From contig NZ_CALSBS010000012.1 of the NCBI RefSeq assembly GCF_943590815.1, positions 62,001 to 126,000 on the forward strand: 64,000 bases of DNA. Reading direction: 5' to 3'. The notes beneath the pieces are model-generated. The model had not been told where the DNA came from. It saw only the letters and a program-made list of their open reading frames with translations, and made no database searches. This DNA is from Pseudocitrobacter vendiensis. Its GTDB lineage: Bacteria > Pseudomonadota > Gammaproteobacteria > Enterobacterales > Enterobacteriaceae. Shown one piece after another: positions 27,297 through 36,430 of this stretch (its first letter is position 1; every line of letters starts with the position of its first letter). The position numbers were made by a program, and so were the translations under genes.

Positions 27297-28322
27297 GTGA
27301 TGCCACAATCCTTACCCCAGCCAGGCCAGCCCAAACGGCGCTTCAAATGGCCGACGGGGATGCCGCAAATTATTGCGCTTATCCTGGTATTGCTGGTTGA
27401 TAGCCTCGTCTCGCCGCACTTCTTACAGGTGGTGTTGCAGGAAGGCCGTCTGTTCGGCAGCCCGATTGATATTCTTAACCGCGCGGCACCCGTTGCGCTA
27501 CTCGCTATCGGCATGACGCTGGTTATTGCGACTGGTGGGATCGACCTCTCTGTGGGCGCGGTAATGGCGATTGCCGGTGCGACGGCGGCCTCGATGACCG
27601 TCGCTGGGCATAGCCTGCCTGTAGTCCTGCTGGCGGCGCTTGGCTCTGGCGTACTGGCGGGTTTATGGAACGGCGTTCTGGTGGCGATCCTGAAAATTCA
27701 GCCCTTTGTGGCGACGTTGATTCTGATGGTCGCCGGGCGTGGGGTCGCGCAACTGATCACCACCGGGCAAATCGTCACCTTTGATTCGCCGCCTCTGGCG
27801 TGGCTGGGCAGCGGTTCGTTGCTGCTGTTCCCGACGCCGGTGATTATCGCCCTGGCTACGCTGCTGATTTTCTGGCTGTTCACCCGTAAAACGGCGCTGG
27901 GGATGTTTATCGAAGCGGTGGGCATCAACATCCGTGCGGCGAAAAATGCCGGGGTCAACACGCGCATTGTGGTGATGCTGACCTATGTCCTGAGTGGCGT
28001 GTGCGCGGCCATCGCCGGAGTGATTGTCGCGGCGGACATTCGCGGCGCGGATGCCAATAACGCCGGGCTCTGGCTGGAACTGGACGCCATTCTGGCGGTG
28101 GTGATTGGCGGTGGTTCGCTGATGGGCGGGCGCTTTAACCTGCTGCTGTCGGTGGTGGGGGCGCTGATTATTCAGGGGATGAACACCGGGATTTTGCTCT
28201 CGGGTTTCCCGCCGGAGCTCAATCAGGTCGTGAAAGCGGTGGTGGTGCTGTGCGTGCTGATTGTCCAGTCGCCACGCTTTATAAGCATACTGAAGGGGAT
28301 GCGCAGCCATGATAAAACGTAA
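27297..28322 (+). CDS. ytfT: galactofuranose ABC transporter permease YtfT
   Basis: This 341-residue inner-membrane permease belongs to the BPD_transp_2 family with about eight to ten helices. The conserved GGIDLSVGAVMA loop and AVGINIRAAKNAG coupling segment are clear. GTG 27297 is chosen over ATG 27300 because it reproduces the E. coli length; TAAGGAG is nine bases upstream. It pairs with YjfF, whose start overlaps its end by 14 bases. Confidence 0.95.
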   Translation: MMPQSLPQPGQPKRRFKWPTGMPQIIALILVLLVDSLVSPHFLQVVLQEGRLFGSPIDILNRAAPVALLAIGMTLVIATGGIDLSVGAVMAIAGATAASMTVAGHSLPVVLLAALGSGVLAGLWNGVLVAILKIQPFVATLILMVAGRGVAQLITTGQIVTFDSPPLAWLGSGSLLLFPTPVIIALATLLIFWLFTRKTALGMFIEAVGINIRAAKNAGVNTRIVVMLTYVLSGVCAAIAGVIVAADIRGADANNAGLWLELDAILAVVIGGGSLMGGRFNLLLSVVGALIIQGMNTGILLSGFPPELNQVVKAVVVLCVLIVQSPRFISILKGMRSHDKT

Positions 28323-29301
28323 TTTACCGCTGATGATCACGCTCGGCGTCTTCATCCTCGGCTATCTCTACTGCCTGACCCAGTTTCCCGGCTTCGCCTC
28401 GACGCGGGTGATTTGCAATATTCTCACTGACAACGCCTTTCTGGGGATCATTGCGGTCGGCATGACGTTTGTGATCCTTTCAGGTGGGATCGATCTCTCG
28501 GTCGGGTCAGTGATCGCCTTTACCGGCGTGTTCCTCGCCAAAGCGATCGGTTTCTGGGGGATCTCACCGCTGCTGGCTTTCCCGCTGGTGCTGGTGATGG
28601 GTTGTGCGTTCGGCGCATTTATGGGGCTGCTGATTGATGCGCTGAAAATCCCGGCATTCATCATTACGCTTGCGGGGATGTTCTTCCTGCGCGGCGTCAG
28701 CTATCTGGTCTCTGAAGAGTCGATTCCGATTAACCATCCGGTTTATGACACGCTCTCCAGCCTTGCGTGGATGATCCCCGGCGGCGGGCGCTTAAGCGCG
28801 ATGGGGCTGTTGATGCTGATGGTGGTGGTGGTGGGGATTTTCCTTGCCCATCGCACGCGATTTGGTAATCAGGTTTATGCCATCGGCGGCAGCGCGACGT
28901 CGGCGAACCTGATGGGCATTTCCACTCGCAGCACGACGATTCGCATTTATATGCTTTCAACCGGGCTGGCGACGCTGGCGGGCATTGTCTTCTCGATTTA
29001 CACCCAGGCGGGCTATGCGCTGGCGGGCGTAGGTGTGGAACTGGACGCGATTGCGTCGGTTGTCATCGGCGGCACGCTGTTAAGCGGAGGGGTTGGAACG
29101 GTGCTCGGTACGCTGTTTGGCGTGGGGATTCAGGGTTTGATTCAGACCTACATCAACTTCGACGGCACGCTCAGTTCATGGTGGACGAAGATCGCCATCG
29201 GCATTCTGTTGTTTGTCTTTATCGCCCTGCAACGTGCGCTGACCGTGTTGTGGGAAAATCGGCAGAATGCGCCTGTGACAAGGGTTGCGACAAAGCAATA
29301 A
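28309..29301 (+). CDS. yjfF: galactofuranose ABC transporter permease YjfF
   Basis: This 330-residue second permease of the transporter is paralogous to YtfT (GGIDLSVGSVIA loop, AIGGSATSANLMG coupling segment). The start lies inside the end of ytfT. A rho-independent terminator follows the stop and closes the ytfQRT-yjfF operon. Confidence 0.95.
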   Translation: MIKRNLPLMITLGVFILGYLYCLTQFPGFASTRVICNILTDNAFLGIIAVGMTFVILSGGIDLSVGSVIAFTGVFLAKAIGFWGISPLLAFPLVLVMGCAFGAFMGLLIDALKIPAFIITLAGMFFLRGVSYLVSEESIPINHPVYDTLSSLAWMIPGGGRLSAMGLLMLMVVVVGIFLAHRTRFGNQVYAIGGSATSANLMGISTRSTTIRIYMLSTGLATLAGIVFSIYTQAGYALAGVGVELDAIASVVIGGTLLSGGVGTVLGTLFGVGIQGLIQTYINFDGTLSSWWTKIAIGILLFVFIALQRALTVLWENRQNAPVTRVATKQ

Positions 29302-29324
29302 AAAAGGGAGCGAGGCTCCCTTTT
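29302..29324. terminator. bidirectional terminator between yjfF and fbp
   Basis: GGGAGC and GCTCCC pair around GAG, with A-run and T-run flanks, so it can serve both convergent genes. Confidence 0.9.
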
Positions 29325-29339
29325 CATTTTTTGGCGAAT

Positions 29340-30338
29340 TTACGCGTCCGGGAACTCACGGATAAAACGTTCAACATCGTCAACCATATGGTCATTCCCG
29401 ACGAAGAACGAACGACGCTGGTGCAGGGTTTCCGGGATGATATCCAGAATACGATTCTCACCGTCGCTGGCTTTACCGCCCGCTTGTTCCGCGAGGAAGG
29501 CCATCGGGTTGCATTCGTACAGCAGGCGCAGTTTCCCTTCCGGGTGGCTGGCGGTGCTTGGGTAGAGGTAGATACCGCCTTTCAGCAGGTTGCGGTGGAA
29601 GTCCGCCACCAGTGAACCGATATAGCGCGAAGTGTATGGGCGCTGTGTAGACTTGTCTTCTTCCTGGCAGAACTTAATGTATTTCTTCACGCCAGTCGGG
29701 AAACGAATGTAGTTACCTTCGTTAATGGAGTAGGTGTTACCTTTTTGCGGGAAGCGCATGCGCTCCTGGCTCAGGCAGAACACGCCAAGAGACGGGTCGT
29801 ATGTGAAGGCGTGGACGCCGCAACCGGTGGTGTAAACCAGCATGGTTGAGGAGCCATAAACCACGTAACCGGCAGCGACCTGCTTGTTACCCGGTTGCAG
29901 GAAATCTTCTTCAGTAACCGGCGTGCCGACAGGCGTCACGCGGCGATAGATAGAGAAAATCGTCCCGACAGAGACGTTCACATCGATGTTGGAGGAGCCG
30001 TCCAGTGGATCCATCAACACCACATATTTCGCGTGTTCACACCCTTCAAAGACCACAATCTCGTCTTCTTCTTCGGATGCAATGCCAGCGACGATATCGC
30101 GGGCGCGCAGTGCGGCTTTCAGTTTTTCGTTGGCGAACAGATCGAGTTTTTGCTGCACCTCGCCCTGAACATTTTCAGCACCGCTGGCACCCAGGATATC
30201 AACCAGACCTGCTTTGTTGATATCGCGGTGGATGATTTTGGCACCTAACTTTATTGCCGACAGTAGAGCGGTAAGCTCACCGGTCGCATGAGAAAATTCA
30301 TGCTGTTTCTCGACAATAAATTCACCTAACGTTTTCAT
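29340..30338 (-). CDS. fbp: fructose-1,6-bisphosphatase class I
   Basis: This cytoplasmic gluconeogenic enzyme hydrolyses fructose 1,6-bisphosphate. It is 332 residues long, and the metal-binding motif [11 protein letters not shown] is visible. The start is [14 protein letters not shown] at ATG 30338; the in-frame extension to 30521 overlaps the mpl gene on the other strand and has no family support. It is divergent from mpl. Confidence 0.97.
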   Translation of the reverse strand: MKTLGEFIVEKQHEFSHATGELTALLSAIKLGAKIIHRDINKAGLVDILGASGAENVQGEVQQKLDLFANEKLKAALRARDIVAGIASEEEDEIVVFEGCEHAKYVVLMDPLDGSSNIDVNVSVGTIFSIYRRVTPVGTPVTEEDFLQPGNKQVAAGYVVYGSSTMLVYTTGCGVHAFTYDPSLGVFCLSQERMRFPQKGNTYSINEGNYIRFPTGVKKYIKFCQEEDKSTQRPYTSRYIGSLVADFHRNLLKGGIYLYPSTASHPEGKLRLLYECNPMAFLAEQAGGKASDGENRILDIIPETLHQRRSFFVGNDHMVDDVERFIREFPDA

Positions 30339-30513
30339 AACACTTTCCCTGCAGTTAATGTGGAGTAAAGCGACTGCAACAATCTTAACAAAGAATAAAA
30401 AGAATGCGCACAGGTGAATCGCGCCAGCAAAGTACGGAATATCCTGAAATGCATTTCTCTGCTGGCGAACATGTGGGTAAAATGTGCGGCAGATAAAAGA
30501 AGGATAGTGACGT

Positions 30514-31890
30514 ATGCGCATTCATATTTTGGGAATTTGTGGCACTTTCATGGGCGGCCTGGCAATGCTGGCCCGCTCCCTCGGCCATGAAGTAACGGGC
30601 TCGGATGCGAATGTGTATCCGCCAATGAGCACGCTGCTTGAGAACCAGGGCATTGATTTAATTCAGGGTTACGACGCCAGCCAGCTCGACCCGCAGCCGG
30701 ATCTGGTGATCATCGGTAACGCCATGACGCGCGGGAATCCGTGTGTTGAAGCGGTGCTGGAAAAGAACATTCCGTTCATGTCCGGCCCTCAGTGGCTGCA
30801 TGATTTCGTCCTGCGCGACCGCTGGGTGCTGGCCGTTGCCGGTACGCACGGGAAAACCACCACTGCCGGTATGGCGACCTGGATCCTCGAAGCGTGTGGC
30901 TACAAGCCGGGCTTTGTGATCGGCGGCGTGCCGGGGAACTTTGAGGTTTCTGCGCGTCTGGGCGACAGCCCGTTCTTCGTTATTGAAGCGGATGAATACG
31001 ACTGCGCCTTCTTCGATAAGCGTTCTAAATTCGTGCATTACTGCCCGCGCACGCTGATCCTCAACAACCTTGAGTTCGATCACGCGGACATCTTTGACGA
31101 CCTGAAAGCGATTCAGAAACAGTTCCACCACCTGGTACGCATCGTTCCGGGGCAGGGGCGCATTATCTGGCCGGAAAACGACATCAACCTGAAGCAGACG
31201 ATGGCGATGGGGTGCTGGAGCGAGCAGGAGCTGGTAGGTGAACAGGGCCACTGGCAGGCGAAAAAACTGAATGCCGATGCCTCCGAGTGGGAAGTGCTGC
31301 TCGATGGCGAGGTGGTCGGTCAGGTGAAATGGGGCCTGGTGGGCGAGCACAACATGCACAATGGCCTGATGGCAATTGCTGCTGCGCGTCACGTCGGCGT
31401 TACGCCTGCAGATGCGGCAAACGCGCTGGGGACGTTCATCAACGCCCGTCGCCGCCTTGAACTGCGCGGCGAAGCCAACGGCGTGAGCGTCTACGATGAC
31501 TTCGCACATCACCCGACGGCTATCCTCGCCACGCTTCAGGCGCTGCGCGGCAAAGTCGGCGGCACAGCACGCATTCTGGCGGTGCTGGAACCGCGCTCTA
31601 ACACCATGAAAATGGGCGTCTGCAAAGACGATCTCGCTCCGTCACTGGGGCGCGCGGATGAAGTCTTCCTGCTTCAGCCGCAGCACATCCCGTGGCAGGT
31701 GGCCGAAGTGGCAGAAGCCTGCGTGCAGCCTGCCCACTGGAGCGCCGACGTTGACACGCTGGTGGACATGGTGCTGAAAACCGCGCATCCAGGCGATCAC
31801 ATTCTGGTGATGAGCAACGGCGGCTTCGGCGGTATTCATCAGAAACTGCTGGACGGCCTGGCGAAAAAAGCGGAACAGCAACAACAGTAA
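30514..31890 (+). CDS. mpl: UDP-MurNAc:L-alanyl-gamma-D-glutamyl-meso-diaminopimelate ligase Mpl
   Basis: This murein-recycling Mur ligase attaches the recovered tripeptide to UDP-MurNAc using ATP. It is 458 residues long. It has an N-terminal UDP-binding domain ([12 protein letters not shown]), the central ATP-binding P-loop GTHGKTTT (near residue 113) and a C-terminal domain with HHPTAI. The start at ATG 30514 follows AAGGATAGTGACGT. A strong terminator follows. Confidence 0.97.
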   Translation: MRIHILGICGTFMGGLAMLARSLGHEVTGSDANVYPPMSTLLENQGIDLIQGYDASQLDPQPDLVIIGNAMTRGNPCVEAVLEKNIPFMSGPQWLHDFVLRDRWVLAVAGTHGKTTTAGMATWILEACGYKPGFVIGGVPGNFEVSARLGDSPFFVIEADEYDCAFFDKRSKFVHYCPRTLILNNLEFDHADIFDDLKAIQKQFHHLVRIVPGQGRIIWPENDINLKQTMAMGCWSEQELVGEQGHWQAKKLNADASEWEVLLDGEVVGQVKWGLVGEHNMHNGLMAIAAARHVGVTPADAANALGTFINARRRLELRGEANGVSVYDDFAHHPTAILATLQALRGKVGGTARILAVLEPRSNTMKMGVCKDDLAPSLGRADEVFLLQPQHIPWQVAEVAEACVQPAHWSADVDTLVDMVLKTAHPGDHILVMSNGGFGGIHQKLLDGLAKKAEQQQQ

Positions 31891-31915
31891 CCTCCCTCAG
31901 GTCAGGTTTCTGCGC

Positions 31916-31945
31916 AGCCAACCGGGAAACCGGTTGGCTTTTTTT
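31916..31945 (+). terminator. mpl terminator
   Basis: AGCCAACCGG and CCGGTTGGCT pair around GAAA, followed by seven T. Confidence 0.95.
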
Positions 31946-31971
31946 ATGGCTATTTTTGGAGGAGATCGCGG

Positions 31972-32511
31972 ATGCTTTCGCCACATAAAATCACTTCAAC
32001 AGACTCGCCACTTTTTGCGCGCGTCGATGCGCTGTACGCGCAGGCTTTTCCGTGGCATGAACAGCGCGAAGCGGCGGCCAAAACAGAGGCGCTTAATGAT
32101 CCACGTTATGCGCTGGAAGCGTGGTTCGACGGTGAGCAATTTGTGGGGATGAGCGGTAGCTGGCGACTGGGAGAGATGCTTTACATTGAGCATCTGGCGG
32201 TCGATGGCACATTGCGCTCAAAAGGTTACGGCAAGATTTTGCTGGCTGAACTCCTGACCCGCGCCCCGTTAACGGTGCTGGAAATTGATCCGCTTACCAC
32301 GGAAATTGCCCACAGGCGGCTACGGTTTTATGAATTAATGGGGTTTATCGCGAATCCGTGGGCGCACGTGCACCCGACGTATCATCAGGGGATTGCCGAC
32401 CATGAACTGGTGGTGCTGAGTTACCCGCAGGGGATCGATGCGGCGGGGTATCAGCGGTTTAATGAGGGGTTGTGCGGGATAGTGATGGGGCTGAAACAAC
32501 CCTCACCCTAA
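31972..32511 (+). CDS. GNAT-family N-acetyltransferase
   Basis: This 179-residue acetyltransferase has one GNAT domain. The acetyl-CoA loop is seen as LRSKGYGKILL (about 80-90) after the beta4 segment YIEHLAVDG, and a C-terminal FYELMGF motif follows. The substrate is unknown. It is not between mpl and yjgA in E. coli K-12, so it is an accessory gene. A GGAGGAG ribosome site is seven bases before the ATG. The last codons (QPSP and stop) are encoded by the left end of a GC-rich repeat, so the native C-terminus may have been altered by the repeat's arrival. Confidence 0.88.
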   Translation: MLSPHKITSTDSPLFARVDALYAQAFPWHEQREAAAKTEALNDPRYALEAWFDGEQFVGMSGSWRLGEMLYIEHLAVDGTLRSKGYGKILLAELLTRAPLTVLEIDPLTTEIAHRRLRFYELMGFIANPWAHVHPTYHQGIADHELVVLSYPQGIDAAGYQRFNEGLCGIVMGLKQPSP

Positions 32512-32586
32512 CCCTCTCCCTGAAGGAGAGGGAACCGTCCGCACCTGTTTTCTCCCTCTCCCTGTGGGAGAGGGCCGGGGTGAGGG
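32500..32586. repeat. GC-rich palindromic repeat, copy 4
   Basis: CCCTCACCC and GGGTGAGGG ends with inner palindromes. It provides the stop codon of the upstream acetyltransferase gene and lies 20 bases from the yjgA stop. Confidence 0.87.
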
Positions 32587-32606
32587 GGAACAAACCTGCT
32601 CCCAAC

Positions 32607-33158
32607 TTACCCTTCGTTCTCCGCCAGTTCGCGCAGATACTGGAAAATCAGACGCGAAGACTTCGGCGGCTTATTCCCTTCTTTCTCTTTCTTCGCGTTG
32701 CGGATCAGTGAACGCAGTTGCTGACGGTCAGCTGTCGGCCACAGATTCAGCACTTCATCCATCGCTTCATCACCGTTATCAATCAGACGATCGCGCATCT
32801 GTTCCAGCTTATGGAACAGGGCAACCTGCTGGTTGTGGCGGTTCTTCAGCTTATCCAGCGCCTGGCGAATCGGCTCGACGTCACGGCTACGCAACATTTT
32901 GCCAATCAGCTGCATCTGGCGGCGGCGACCTTCTTTCTTGATGCGCTGCGCCAGCTCAATGGCGGCACGCAGGTCATCATCGAGCGGGATTTTATCCAGC
33001 GCGTTTTTACCCAGGTCGACGATCTCACCGCCAAGCTGCTTCAGCTCTTCGGCGTCACGTTTAATTTCACTCTTGCTGACCCAGATAATTTCATCATCTT
33101 CGTCTTCGATATCATCACCGGGGACGTCGTCGAGCCAGTCTTCGGGCTGCTTTGTCAT
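32607..33158 (-). CDS. darP: YjgA/DarP, 50S ribosome-associated protein
   Basis: This 183-residue highly charged protein associates with late 50S assembly intermediates in E. coli. The N-terminus is very acidic ([16 protein letters not shown]), with basic helical segments after it. The start at ATG 33158 is preceded by AAGGAG; the extension to 33206 lacks support. It is divergent from pmbA across 94 bases. Confidence 0.95.
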   Translation of the reverse strand: MTKQPEDWLDDVPGDDIEDEDDEIIWVSKSEIKRDAEELKQLGGEIVDLGKNALDKIPLDDDLRAAIELAQRIKKEGRRRQMQLIGKMLRSRDVEPIRQALDKLKNRHNQQVALFHKLEQMRDRLIDNGDEAMDEVLNLWPTADRQQLRSLIRNAKKEKEGNKPPKSSRLIFQYLRELAENEG

Positions 33159-33252
33159 TTCAGGCTCCTTAAAAAAGAGGCTAATACTAACAGCTTGGGC
33201 GCACACTGAGAAAGGGTTCTCTGTTAGACTTCAGGTAACTTTACCTAACATT

Positions 33253-34605
33253 ATGGCATTGGCGATGAAAGTAATCACACAAGTTGCAGAACAGCGTATT
33301 GCGCTGGAAAAAGCTGTCTCCACCGCACTGGAACTGGCATCAGGCAAATCAGATGGTGCTGAAGTCGCGGTGAGTAAGACCACGGGCATTGGCGTCAGCA
33401 CCCGTTATGGTGAAGTGGAAAACGTTGAATTTAATAGCGATGGTGCGCTTGGCATCACCGTGTATCACCAGAATCGTAAAGGCAGCGCGTCCTCAACCGA
33501 TCTCAGCCCGGACGCCATCGCGCGTACCGTTCAGGCTGCACTGGATATCGCCCGTTATACCTCGCCAGACCCGTGTGCAGGTGTCGCAGAAAAAGATTTG
33601 CTGGCCTTTGATGCGCCGGATCTCGACCTGTTCCACCCGGCTGAAGTGACGCCGGATGAGGCGATTGAATACGCCGCGCGCGCAGAACAGGCGTCGCTGA
33701 AGGCCGATAAACGCATCACCAATACCGAAGGCGGCAGTTTTAATAGCCACTACGGCATCAAAGTGTTCGGTAACAGCCACGGCATGCTGCAAAGCTACTG
33801 CTCGACGCGCCACTCGCTCTCCAGCTGTGTGATCGCCGAAGCCGATGGCGATATGGAACGCGACTACGCCTACACCATTGGCCGCGCGCTGGGCGACCTG
33901 CAAACCCCGGAGTTTGTCGGCGAAGAGTGCGCCCGCCGCACGCTGGCGCGTCTGTCGCCGCGTAAGCTTTCTACCATGAAAGCGCCGGTGATTTTTGCTA
34001 ATGAAGTGGCGACCGGTCTGTTTGGCCACCTGGTTGGTGCGATTGCCGGTGGCTCGGTGTATCGCAAATCGACCTTCCTGCTCGATTCCCTCGGTAAGCA
34101 GATCCTGCCGGAGTGGCTGACCATTGAAGAGCACCCGCACCTGCTGAAAGGGCTCGCCTCTACGCCATTTGACAGTGAAGGCGTGCGCACCGAGCGTCGC
34201 GACATCATCAAAGACGGCGTGCTGATGCAGTGGCTGCTGACGAATTACTCTGCGCGTAAGCTGGGCCTTAAGAGTACCGGTCACGCGGGCGGCATTCACA
34301 ACTGGCGTATCGCCGGGCGCGGCCTGAGTTTTGAAAAGTTGCTTAAAGAGATGGGCACGGGTCTTGTCGTCACCGAACTGATGGGACAAGGTGTCAGCGG
34401 AATCACCGGCGACTATTCTCGCGGTGCATCCGGTTTCTGGGTCGAAAATGGCGAGATCCAGTATCCGGTCAGTGAGATTACGATCGCAGGAAATCTGAAA
34501 GATATGTGGCGTAATATCGTCACGATTGCTGACGATATCGAAACGCGCAGCAATATCCAGTGTGGCTCCGTGCTTCTGCCGGAGATGAAAATCGCCGGGC
34601 AATAA
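33253..34605 (+). CDS. pmbA: metalloprotease subunit TldE (PmbA)
   Basis: This 450-residue protein is the inactive partner of the TldD/TldE peptidase that matures peptides such as microcin B17 and degrades the CcdA antitoxin. It lacks the HExxxH zinc motif, as expected for Tld[11 protein letters not shown] at ATG 33253 gives exactly the E. coli length. The tldD partner is not in this window, which is normal. A single gene precedes cybC on the same strand. Confidence 0.96.
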   Translation: MALAMKVITQVAEQRIALEKAVSTALELASGKSDGAEVAVSKTTGIGVSTRYGEVENVEFNSDGALGITVYHQNRKGSASSTDLSPDAIARTVQAALDIARYTSPDPCAGVAEKDLLAFDAPDLDLFHPAEVTPDEAIEYAARAEQASLKADKRITNTEGGSFNSHYGIKVFGNSHGMLQSYCSTRHSLSSCVIAEADGDMERDYAYTIGRALGDLQTPEFVGEECARRTLARLSPRKLSTMKAPVIFANEVATGLFGHLVGAIAGGSVYRKSTFLLDSLGKQILPEWLTIEEHPHLLKGLASTPFDSEGVRTERRDIIKDGVLMQWLLTNYSARKLGLKSTGHAGGIHNWRIAGRGLSFEKLLKEMGTGLVVTELMGQGVSGITGDYSRGASGFWVENGEIQYPVSEITIAGNLKDMWRNIVTIADDIETRSNIQCGSVLLPEMKIAGQ

Positions 34606-34670
34606 TGCCCGGTTTTTACGGACGCGCCCTGCGGCGTCTGATTGCTTAATAATAAAAAAGGAAGTGAGCA

Positions 34671-35060
34671 ATGCGTAAAAAACTCTTAGCAATGTTAGCC
34701 GTATCCTCTCTTGCGTTGGGCGCGGCAGCACCTGCGTTCGCCGATCTCGAGGATGATATGGATACGCTGGCGAAAAACCTCAAAGTGGTGGAAAGCACCT
34801 CGGATGCGACCGAGCTGAAAGCGGCGCTCACCGAAATGCGCACCGCCGCGCTGGACGCCCAGAAAGAAACCCCGCCGAAGCTGGAAAGTAAAGCGGCTGA
34901 CAGCGCCGAGATGAAAGATTATCGTCACGGCTTTGACGTGCTGGTCGGGCAAATCGATGGCGCACTGAAGCTGGCCAACGAAGGCAAAGTGCAGGAAGCC
35001 AAGGCGGCGGCGGAAGAGTTTAAAGCCACGCGCAACGAGAACCACAAGAAGTTTCGTTGA
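34671..35060 (+). CDS. cybC: cytochrome b562
   Basis: This soluble periplasmic four-helix-bundle haem protein has 129 residues including a signal peptide of about 24 residues (cleaved after APAFA). The haem ligands are visible: the Met near position 6 of the mature protein (DLEDDM) and the His in NENHKKFR near the C-terminus. No CxxCH is expected because the haem is non-covalent. The physiological partner is unknown. A GGAAGTGAG sequence precedes the ATG. It marks the left edge of the accessory block that follows. Confidence 0.96.
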   Translation: MRKKLLAMLAVSSLALGAAAPAFADLEDDMDTLAKNLKVVESTSDATELKAALTEMRTAALDAQKETPPKLESKAADSAEMKDYRHGFDVLVGQIDGALKLANEGKVQEAKAAAEEFKATRNENHKKFR

Positions 35061-35070
35061 TTATTAGTGA

Positions 35071-35131
35071 GCGCCGGATGGTGGCTGAGCCTTATCCCGT
35101 AGGCCGGATAAGCGCCAGCGCCATCCGGCAC
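35071..35131. repeat. BIME after cybC
   Basis: Two REP-like units (GCGCCGGATGGTGGC and TAGGCCGGATAAGCGCCAGCGCCATCCGGCA) face each other directly downstream of cybC, at the left boundary of the accessory block. Confidence 0.8.
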
Positions 35132-35227
35132 TTTCACCGCACATAAGTAAACCTTATCCACCTCACATTTTCGTACAAATCCTCAATACGTATTCCGCCG
35201 CTGAACTTCCGTTTCAGGATATATTCG

Positions 35228-35243
35228 CGTGATGAATATCACG
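35228..35243 (+). promoter_or_regulatory. CRP-cAMP binding site
   Basis: CGTGATGAATATCACG matches TGTGA-N6-TCACA with only the outermost bases changed, and the inverted repeat extends one more base on each side. It implies catabolite control of the operon downstream. Confidence 0.75.
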
Positions 35244-35307
35244 CTTTTCCGCCGATAACTCGTTAAAACCGCTAATTTTGTGGCACAGATCACTGGCCTC
35301 CTTCACC

Positions 35308-35327
35308 TTTCCACTTCGAAGTGGAAA
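35308..35327 (+). promoter_or_regulatory. perfect 20-bp palindrome, likely operator
   Basis: TTTCCACTTCGAAGTGGAAA reads the same on both strands. It lies about 70 bases before the first gene of the operon and 65 bases after the CRP site. The natural candidate to bind it is the PRD/EIIA-type regulator at 42278-44191; this is an inference. Confidence 0.65.
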
Positions 35328-35398
35328 ACAACTCGCTACAAACCTGCAACCCGCGCCGTTACTTTAATTCCAGAGCCATTAACGGGGTAAGACGAGTG

Positions 35399-35734
35399 AT
35401 GAATGCAGCGGTATTGAACAATGATGTGGAACCGGCAGCGCAAACAGAACAGCTTGCCGACACCATGCTGAAGCAGGTTTTTGACCTGTTACGCAGCCAC
35501 AACATTATCCCCAACGACGTACAGGAGCAGATGCTGACTTCTCATTTGCGCGCAATGGCGCATCGGTCTGTGACCGGTGAACCGCTGCCAGAAGTAGATG
35601 CCAGCCTGTTCGACGAAATTTCACCTGAATCAATGCAACTTGCCCGCGAAGTGGTCGCGCAGTTTGGCAATCTTCCTGATGAAGAGTCCTGGCTGCTTTC
35701 CGTTCACTTCGAAGTCGCAAAAGAAAACCTTTAA
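35399..35734 (+). CDS. stand-alone PRD-domain protein (YhfY-like)
   Basis: This 111-residue protein consists of little more than one PTS regulation domain. Conserved PRD-type histidines appear as His49 (MLTSHLRAM) and His103 (LLSVHFEVA), the positions phosphorylated by HPr or PTS proteins in larger regulators. There is no DNA- or RNA-binding domain. Small PRD proteins of this kind occur beside related transport clusters (E. coli yhfY in the yhfSTUWXYZ cluster, from memory). The start is uncertain: GTG 35396 and ATG 35399 are adjacent and share GGGGTAAG. It is the first gene of the operon, ten bases before the SFCGS gene. Confidence 0.8.
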   Translation: MNAAVLNNDVEPAAQTEQLADTMLKQVFDLLRSHNIIPNDVQEQMLTSHLRAMAHRSVTGEPLPEVDASLFDEISPESMQLAREVVAQFGNLPDEESWLLSVHFEVAKENL

Positions 35735-35744
35735 GGAGCAAAAC

Positions 35745-36107
35745 ATGGAACAGATTACCGTTGTGATTGGCGATCGTTTAGGCAAAGGCCAGAAAGTGGC
35801 AGCAGGCGTTGAGAAAGCGGGTGGTCGTGCCGTGGTCGTACCGGGCGTGGCAGCAGATATGAAACTGGGCGATGTGATGAAAGCGGAAAACGCCACATTC
35901 GGCATCTCCTTCTGCGGCAGCGGCGGTGCAGGTGCGATTACTGCGCAGACCAAATATGGCTACAAAGCCAAATATGGTATGCGCTCCGTTGATGAGGGCG
36001 TGACGGCCATCAACGAAGGCTGCAACGTACTGGGCTTCGGTTTTATGGATAAAGAAGAGCTGGGCGAGCGTCTGGTACAGGCGTGGCAGAAGAAGTACGG
36101 CGCGTGA
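35745..36107 (+). CDS. glycine-rich SFCGS family protein
   Basis: This 120-residue soluble protein has a conserved SFCGSGGAGA motif (residues 55-64, Cys57), which gives the family its name. The first strand (ITVVIGDRLGKGQKVAAGVEKAGG) looks like a Rossmann-like or EIIB-like alpha/beta fold. Similarity in layout to YhfU/DUF2620 (a Gly-rich GACNTGAGA motif at the same place) is remembered, not computed. Biochemical function is unknown. It always appears, to my knowledge, with DUF4312, DUF4311 and DUF4310, so I infer a cytoplasmic component of a transporter. AAGGAG lies upstream of ATG 35745. Confidence 0.82.
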   Translation: MEQITVVIGDRLGKGQKVAAGVEKAGGRAVVVPGVAADMKLGDVMKAENATFGISFCGSGGAGAITAQTKYGYKAKYGMRSVDEGVTAINEGCNVLGFGFMDKEELGERLVQAWQKKYGA

Positions 36108-36109
36108 GT

Positions 36110-36409
36110 ATGAAACAACAATTCACCAAAACGGTGAGAGTCAAAGGGAAAGGCGACGCCAAAGCGCGCGCCTTTGCCGACGCGCTAAACCATGTTCAGG
36201 CCGCGGTGATGAAAGATACACCGCATATCTTACTGCGTATTGAGCCACAGGATGTGCAGGTTGTTCATGCGTATGAAGCGGTGCGAAAAGAAGCGTTCTT
36301 ATTCTTCTTTCTGCGCCGGGAAAGACGCACCTACAGCGTGGAGCTGGATGTGACCGTCAACGTGACCGCCATCAATCTCGACAACGTGGATTTCGTCACG
36401 CAGAGCTAA
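36110..36409 (+). CDS. DUF4312 family protein
   Basis: This 99-residue soluble, basic protein starts MKQQFTKTVRVKGKGDAKARAF. It appears to form a small alpha/beta domain; the C-terminal half alternates hydrophobic residues (YSVELDVTVNVTAINL), suggesting beta strands. No catalytic motif is evident. The start could also be GTG 36104, which would overlap the SFCGS stop by four bases and add two residues. Its place between the SFCGS gene and two membrane genes suggests a subunit of the same complex. Confidence 0.78.
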   Translation: MKQQFTKTVRVKGKGDAKARAFADALNHVQAAVMKDTPHILLRIEPQDVQVVHAYEAVRKEAFLFFFLRRERRTYSVELDVTVNVTAINLDNVDFVTQS

Positions 36410-36430
36410 ATCACACAGAAGGGCAGACTG

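Larger units (their letters stand above)
35132..35398 (+). promoter_or_regulatory. promoter region of the SFCGS/Dga-like operon
   Basis: This space upstream of the PRD gene contains a CRP site (35228-35243) and a perfect 20-bp palindrome (35308-35327), listed separately. No -24/-12 sigma54 promoter with correct spacing was found, and no -10/-35 pair stands out. Confidence 0.6.

Noticed and set aside
33493-34731. A 412-residue minus-strand frame opposite pmbA
   Set aside because: The pmbA frame matches TldE over its full length; the opposite frame has no recognisable content.
35284-35300. TGGCAC...TGG as a sigma54 -24/-12 promoter for the SFCGS operon
   Set aside because: The GG and GC elements are not at the required spacing, and the local regulator is not a sigma54-type activator.
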